Of a stretch of DNA of 64,000 bases, positions 60,623-64,000 are shown one piece after another; positions within the stretch are counted from its first letter, which is position 1, and every line of letters begins with the position of its first letter. Position numbers and translations under genes: made by a program. Source of the stretch: Rhodospirillaceae bacterium (GTDB taxonomy: Bacteria; Pseudomonadota; Alphaproteobacteria; Dongiales; Dongiaceae); assembly GCA_008012315.1 (NCBI GenBank), contig SSEL01000006.1:186001-250000 (forward strand), given 5' to 3'. The notes under the pieces were generated by a model. That model did not search any database. It worked only from the letters and a program-made list of their open reading frames with translations, and was not told where the DNA came from.

Positions 60623-61174
60623 ATGTGGAAATTCATCAGGATTGCCGTCATCGTGATCGTTGTGCTGCTGGGCGGGGTGCTGATCGTCGCCGCGACCAAG
60701 CCCGACACCTTCCGTATCGAACGCTCGGCCGATATCAAGGCGCCGCCGGAGAAGATCCTGGTCTATATCGCCGACTTCCATCGCTGGGGCCTGTGGTCGC
60801 CCTATGAGAAGCTCGACCCGGCGATGCAGCGCGATTACAGCGGCGCCGCCACCGGCAAAGGCGCGGTCTATAGCTGGGCGAGCGACGGCAAGGCCGGCGC
60901 CGGCCGCATGGAGATCGCCGATGTTTCGCCCACGCGCGTTCTCATCGAGCTCGATTTTGCCAAGCCTTTCGAGAGCCATAACATGGCGGAATTCACCCTG
61001 ACGCCGGGCGGCGATGCCACCAATCCCGACACGAAAGTGACCTGGGCGATGTATGGGCCCAATCTCTTCATCGGCAAGGTGATGAGTCTTTTCTTCGATA
61101 CCGACAAGATGATCGGCGCCGATTTCGAAACCGGCCTCGCCAATCTGAAGGCCGAGGCAGAAAAGGCCGATTGA
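60623..61174 (+). CDS. Membrane-anchored SRPBCC protein
   Basis: A 183-residue protein with an N-terminal transmembrane helix (IRIAVIVIVVLLGGVLIVAA) and a START/polyketide-cyclase-like domain: FRIERSADIKAPPEKILVYI, FHRWGLWSPYEKLDP, GKGAVYSWASDGKAGAGRME and FETGLANLKA. It likely binds a hydrophobic ligand on the periplasmic side; the ligand is unknown. It ends seven bases from the convergent histidine kinase gene. Confidence 0.85.
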   Translation: MWKFIRIAVIVIVVLLGGVLIVAATKPDTFRIERSADIKAPPEKILVYIADFHRWGLWSPYEKLDPAMQRDYSGAATGKGAVYSWASDGKAGAGRMEIADVSPTRVLIELDFAKPFESHNMAEFTLTPGGDATNPDTKVTWAMYGPNLFIGKVMSLFFDTDKMIGADFETGLANLKAEAEKAD

Positions 61175-61180
61175 GGTCGA

Positions 61181-62674
61181 TCAGGCCGAGGCCAGTTGCT
61201 GCGGCTCGCCGGCTTGCGCCACGGGAAAACGCAAGGTCACGCGGGTGCCGACGCCAATATGGCTGGCGATATCCAGGGTCCCGCCCTGGATTTCGATCAG
61301 CCGGCGGCTGAGCGGCAGGCCGAGGCCGATGCCGCCATGGCGCTTGGTCAGGATGGGCTCGGCCTGCCAGAACGGATTGGCCACCAGTTGCAGGTCTTCG
61401 CGGGTGATGCCCGGCCCGCCATCCTGCACGGTGATGGTGAGCTGGCGATCGCGGATCAGCGTGACATAGATCCGGATGATCCCGTTGACCGGCGTGAAGC
61501 GGATCGCATTGTCGAGGATATGGCTCAGCGCCTTGCGGGTCGCATGATGATCCAGCTCCAGCACCGGCAGGTTCGCCGGCACATCCGCCTTGATGGCGAT
61601 GCGCCGGGTTTCCGCCAAAGGCTGCGCGTCGAGGATGCAGGTTTCCAGCAGCGATTGCAGCGAAACCGGCGCCATCCGCACCTCGTAGTTATTGGCATCG
61701 AGGCTGGCGAAATCCAGAATGTCGTTGATCTTGCGCAGCAGCCGGCGGCTGCTGGATTGGATATCGCCGGCATAGGCGCTGCGCGACGCATCGTCCAGCG
61801 GCCGGTTCGTCATGGCGAGAAGGTCGGAAAAGCCGATGATCGCGTTTAGCGGCGTGCGCAGTTCATGGCTCATATTGGCGAGGAAGTTGCTTTTCGCCCG
61901 GCTGGCGGTGAGCGCCTCTTCGCGCTGCGTCTGATACATCTGCGCCAGATGCTCGAGATCGACCGCCTGCTTTGCCAACAATTCATTGGCTTCCAGCAGG
62001 GCCGTCTCGGATTCCTGGCGCCGGCGGTTTTCTTCGGTCAGCTCGGCGGCGCGCTGCTCGGCGGCAATGGTGGCGTCGCGCTGGGCGGAAACCAGCAAGC
62101 CGAGGCCGATGGTGAAATCAAGCAGCGCGCCGATCATGAAGCCGAAGGGCGCGATGCTGGGGATATCCCGCAGATAGGGATAGTTCGCCAGATGCAGGGC
62201 GCGCAGGATGAAGAAGGCGCCGACCAGGATGTGGCCGCGATTGGGCGAGCTGGCATCCCGCCGGATGAAGGACCAGCCGATCAGGGCCAGGATCACCGCC
62301 GGGACGGTATAGGGCGGAATGAGATAGATGAGGCGCGGCACCGCCAGAAGCGGGGCGAGGCCGATCCAGCCGAGCAAGGCCGTCACCAGGATGACGGCGC
62401 CCAGCGGATGGAGCGACCGATGCCGGTCGAGCCTGCTGCCCAGCCAGAGGCAGGCGACGGCAAGCGTGATGCAGATTTCGCTGGCTGAGGAAGATGCCAG
62501 GGTGCCGGTGGTGGTCGCATAGGAAAAGCCGTATCGCGCCGCATTCAGGATGAAAGCGGCGCCCCAGAAACGCAGATACGGCAAGGAGCTGACGGTCGCT
62601 AGATAGAAACAGGAAGCACTGACCAACAAGGCCGCAATCGCCGAGATGACCAACGCCGTTTCAAGTGAAAACAT
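61181..62674 (-). CDS. Membrane-bound sensor histidine kinase
   Basis: A 497-residue kinase with about six N-terminal transmembrane helices (residues ~5-205), a coiled-coil linker (AEQRAAELTEENRRRQESET, LLAKQAVDLEHLAQMYQTQR), HisKA H-box NFLANMSHELRTPLNAIIGF and HATPase (LDNAIRFTP, VQDGGPGI, GGIGLGLPLSRRLIEIQGG). No response regulator lies within the visible part. The signal is unknown. Confidence 0.9.
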   Translation of the reverse strand: MFSLETALVISAIAALLVSASCFYLATVSSLPYLRFWGAAFILNAARYGFSYATTTGTLASSSASEICITLAVACLWLGSRLDRHRSLHPLGAVILVTALLGWIGLAPLLAVPRLIYLIPPYTVPAVILALIGWSFIRRDASSPNRGHILVGAFFILRALHLANYPYLRDIPSIAPFGFMIGALLDFTIGLGLLVSAQRDATIAAEQRAAELTEENRRRQESETALLEANELLAKQAVDLEHLAQMYQTQREEALTASRAKSNFLANMSHELRTPLNAIIGFSDLLAMTNRPLDDASRSAYAGDIQSSSRRLLRKINDILDFASLDANNYEVRMAPVSLQSLLETCILDAQPLAETRRIAIKADVPANLPVLELDHHATRKALSHILDNAIRFTPVNGIIRIYVTLIRDRQLTITVQDGGPGITREDLQLVANPFWQAEPILTKRHGGIGLGLPLSRRLIEIQGGTLDIASHIGVGTRVTLRFPVAQAGEPQQLASA

Positions 62675-63186
62675 CGATAATCCGGATCCGCATGTGTCAG
62701 CTCAAATAGGGGCGCCGCCGAGGCGGCCTGCTTGGACAAACATCCAAGGTTTAACGGCAGAGCGTTAACAGGACGTTGAAAAAATTCCTTCGGTGGCGAT
62801 CAATTCCCCCCGCGCCATAGCGCCCTCTTTGCGTCGCCGCAAGCAGCCATCCGATGGCTGCAGCCGGTATCGCGAATCTACCCCAACTTAGACGGATTAT
62901 TGAGCCGAATCCAATCTAAAGGCCGCACGAAAAATGCGGCGGCCGGCATCGCCGGCAATGCGGAAAAAAAGCACCGGCATCCGGCGCGGTACACCGTCTG
63001 TCCAAGGATTCCGGGGCTTGTGCGGCATCTGACTTAATTCCCAAGAGATTAATATCCCAATGATGATGAAAGAATGTCCGGTTCGTTAGGAAAATATTTA
63101 TTTCCTGCCGATAAGGCGGACGGTGAATGTCTCGTCCCGGCGCCGCCAGGCGCCGATTCTATCGTTCTGAGTAAGGTTGGGGCCCG
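62675..63186. other. Intergenic region between divergent kinase and chemoreceptor genes
   Basis: About 510 bp holding both promoters. Visible structures are hairpins GCCGCA/TGCGGC at 62922-62940 and GCCGGC-type palindromes just after, plus a weak TTAGACGGAT/ATCCAATCTAA dyad at ~62888-62920 related to the 1751 hairpin. Confidence 0.55.
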
Positions 63187-64000
63187 ATGATTACGAAACG
63201 TCTCGATTTGCAGTTCCTGCCTCGACTGCGCATTGCAACGCGGATTGCTATCGGCTTCGCGCTGCTTTTGCTGCTGCTGGTGGCAGTGGCGGGATTGAGC
63301 TATCTGGGCTTCCATCGCATCGGCGGCGATATGGAGAATTTCGCCGGCATTTCCCAGGAAACCACCGGCGTCCTGCAGATCGACCGCGACGGCGCCCTGC
63401 TGCGGGTCGATGTCGATGCCTTTTTCCGCGACCGTGACAAGGAAGCGCTGAAGCGGGTGATGTCGACCCTGGGCAGCCTGAAAAAGCGCCTGTCCGACCA
63501 GATCAGCAATACGTCCGATGCCGAGCGACGCGCCGCCCTGAGCGAGATGAACCAGCTCATCGACGCCTATCGCACGGATCTTACGGTCGCCACGGCGATG
63601 AAGACCACGCAGGACCGCCTGACCAATACCACCTTGCCGAAACTCGGCTCGAAGGCGAGCGGCATCGTCGAGGCCCTGCAGAGCCGGGCGATGCAGGCCC
63701 AGCAATTCCAGGCAGCGGCCATTGCCGGCCAGTTACAGGCAAGCATCATGACATCGCGCCTGGCCGCGGCGCGCTATACCGCGACACCCGATTCCAAACT
63801 GATCGATGATGCGGTGAAGAATGCCAATGAATTCTCCGCCGGCGGTGCCGCGCTGCTGGGCGCCTTCTCGGGCGATGCTCAGGCCCAGGCCGACGTCGAC
63901 GACGCCCGCAAGTCCCTGGAGGATTATGTCGCCGCGCTCAATCAGTTGAAGGCGGTGAGCGACAAGATCGCCGGACTGCTGCGCGACAAGATGGCGAAGG
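63187..64000 (+). CDS. Methyl-accepting chemotaxis-type receptor (3' partial)
   Basis: An open frame from ATG 63187 runs off the window (271 codons so far). It starts with a transmembrane helix (IAIGFALLLLLLVAVAGLSY, residues ~18-37). A long helical periplasmic sensor follows (RDKEALKRVMSTLGSLKKRL, MQAQQFQAAAIAGQLQASIM, LEDYVAALNQLKAV), like the four-helix-bundle ligand domain of chemoreceptors. The second helix, HAMP and signalling domains would lie beyond the edge, so chemoreceptor identity rests on the N-terminal pattern; a membrane histidine kinase or cyclase is the alternative. Confidence 0.8.
   Translation, partial: MITKRLDLQFLPRLRIATRIAIGFALLLLLLVAVAGLSYLGFHRIGGDMENFAGISQETTGVLQIDRDGALLRVDVDAFFRDRDKEALKRVMSTLGSLKKRLSDQISNTSDAERRAALSEMNQLIDAYRTDLTVATAMKTTQDRLTNTTLPKLGSKASGIVEALQSRAMQAQQFQAAAIAGQLQASIMTSRLAAARYTATPDSKLIDDAVKNANEFSAGGAALLGAFSGDAQAQADVDDARKSLEDYVAALNQLKAVSDKIAGLLRDKMAK

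Noticed and set aside
1..64000. tRNA or rRNA genes
   Set aside because: No cloverleaf with CCA-type acceptor and TTCGA arm, and no rRNA-like conserved blocks, were noticed by eye; a tRNA scan was not possible.

Overview
The window is GC-rich, densely coded alphaproteobacterial DNA. The gene set (PQQ synthesis, a lanthanide-type methanol dehydrogenase, glutathione-linked formaldehyde oxidation, FixJ-like regulators) fits a methylotrophic member of the Rhodospirillales or a relative. That placement is inferred from gene content; no rRNA or other taxonomic marker is present.

Region 1 (1-5.8 kb) holds a molybdenum-cofactor nucleotidyltransferase cut by the left edge, a NifU/SufU-like Fe-S scaffold, a minus-strand trio (secreted protein, membrane-anchored hydrolase, DUF523/TudS-like protein), then glutathione-dependent formaldehyde dehydrogenase and S-formylglutathione hydrolase. 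Region 2 (5.8-26.3 kb) is a large methanol-oxidation locus. It contains a GST, a NitT/TauT-type ABC transporter, xoxF-xoxG-xoxJ plus a CXXCW-motif protein, pqqABCDE (including a 27-residue pqqA), two unknown secreted proteins, a SoxYZ-like carrier, a zinc metallohydrolase, a cytochrome c, and a lutABEF-like ABC system followed by an unknown periplasmic protein. Methanol would be oxidised in the periplasm by PQQ/lanthanide XoxF, electrons would leave through XoxG and other c-type cytochromes, and formaldehyde would be detoxified in the cytoplasm by the glutathione pathway. Region 3 (26.3-28 kb) is a cobalamin riboswitch controlling cbtB-cbtA, closed by a strong terminator.

Region 4 (28-56.7 kb) is accessory and partly eroded. 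It carries strings of small unknown genes, an AlkB-like oxygenase, AraC and LysR regulators, a patatin and an acetoacetate decarboxylase, DUF417, an alpha/beta hydrolase, a large outer-membrane protein, a winged-helix/ATPase regulator and a block of two-component genes. Broken genes are common: DUF3606, phospholipase-D-like nuclease, redoxin, sigma-factor region 4, haloacid dehalogenase, an IS3-type transposase and a lytic transglycosylase.

Region 5 (56.7-64 kb) returns to compact coding. It has an XRE regulator, an ArsR-SRPBCC-GST operon with a visible promoter/operator, four small stress or enzyme-like genes (DUF1579, VOC, YciI, SRPBCC), a membrane histidine kinase and the start of a chemoreceptor that runs off the right edge. 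A dispersed palindromic repeat (seven copies seen, several inside a ~232-bp tandem duplication) and a 99-bp near-perfect palindrome lie in the methanol locus.
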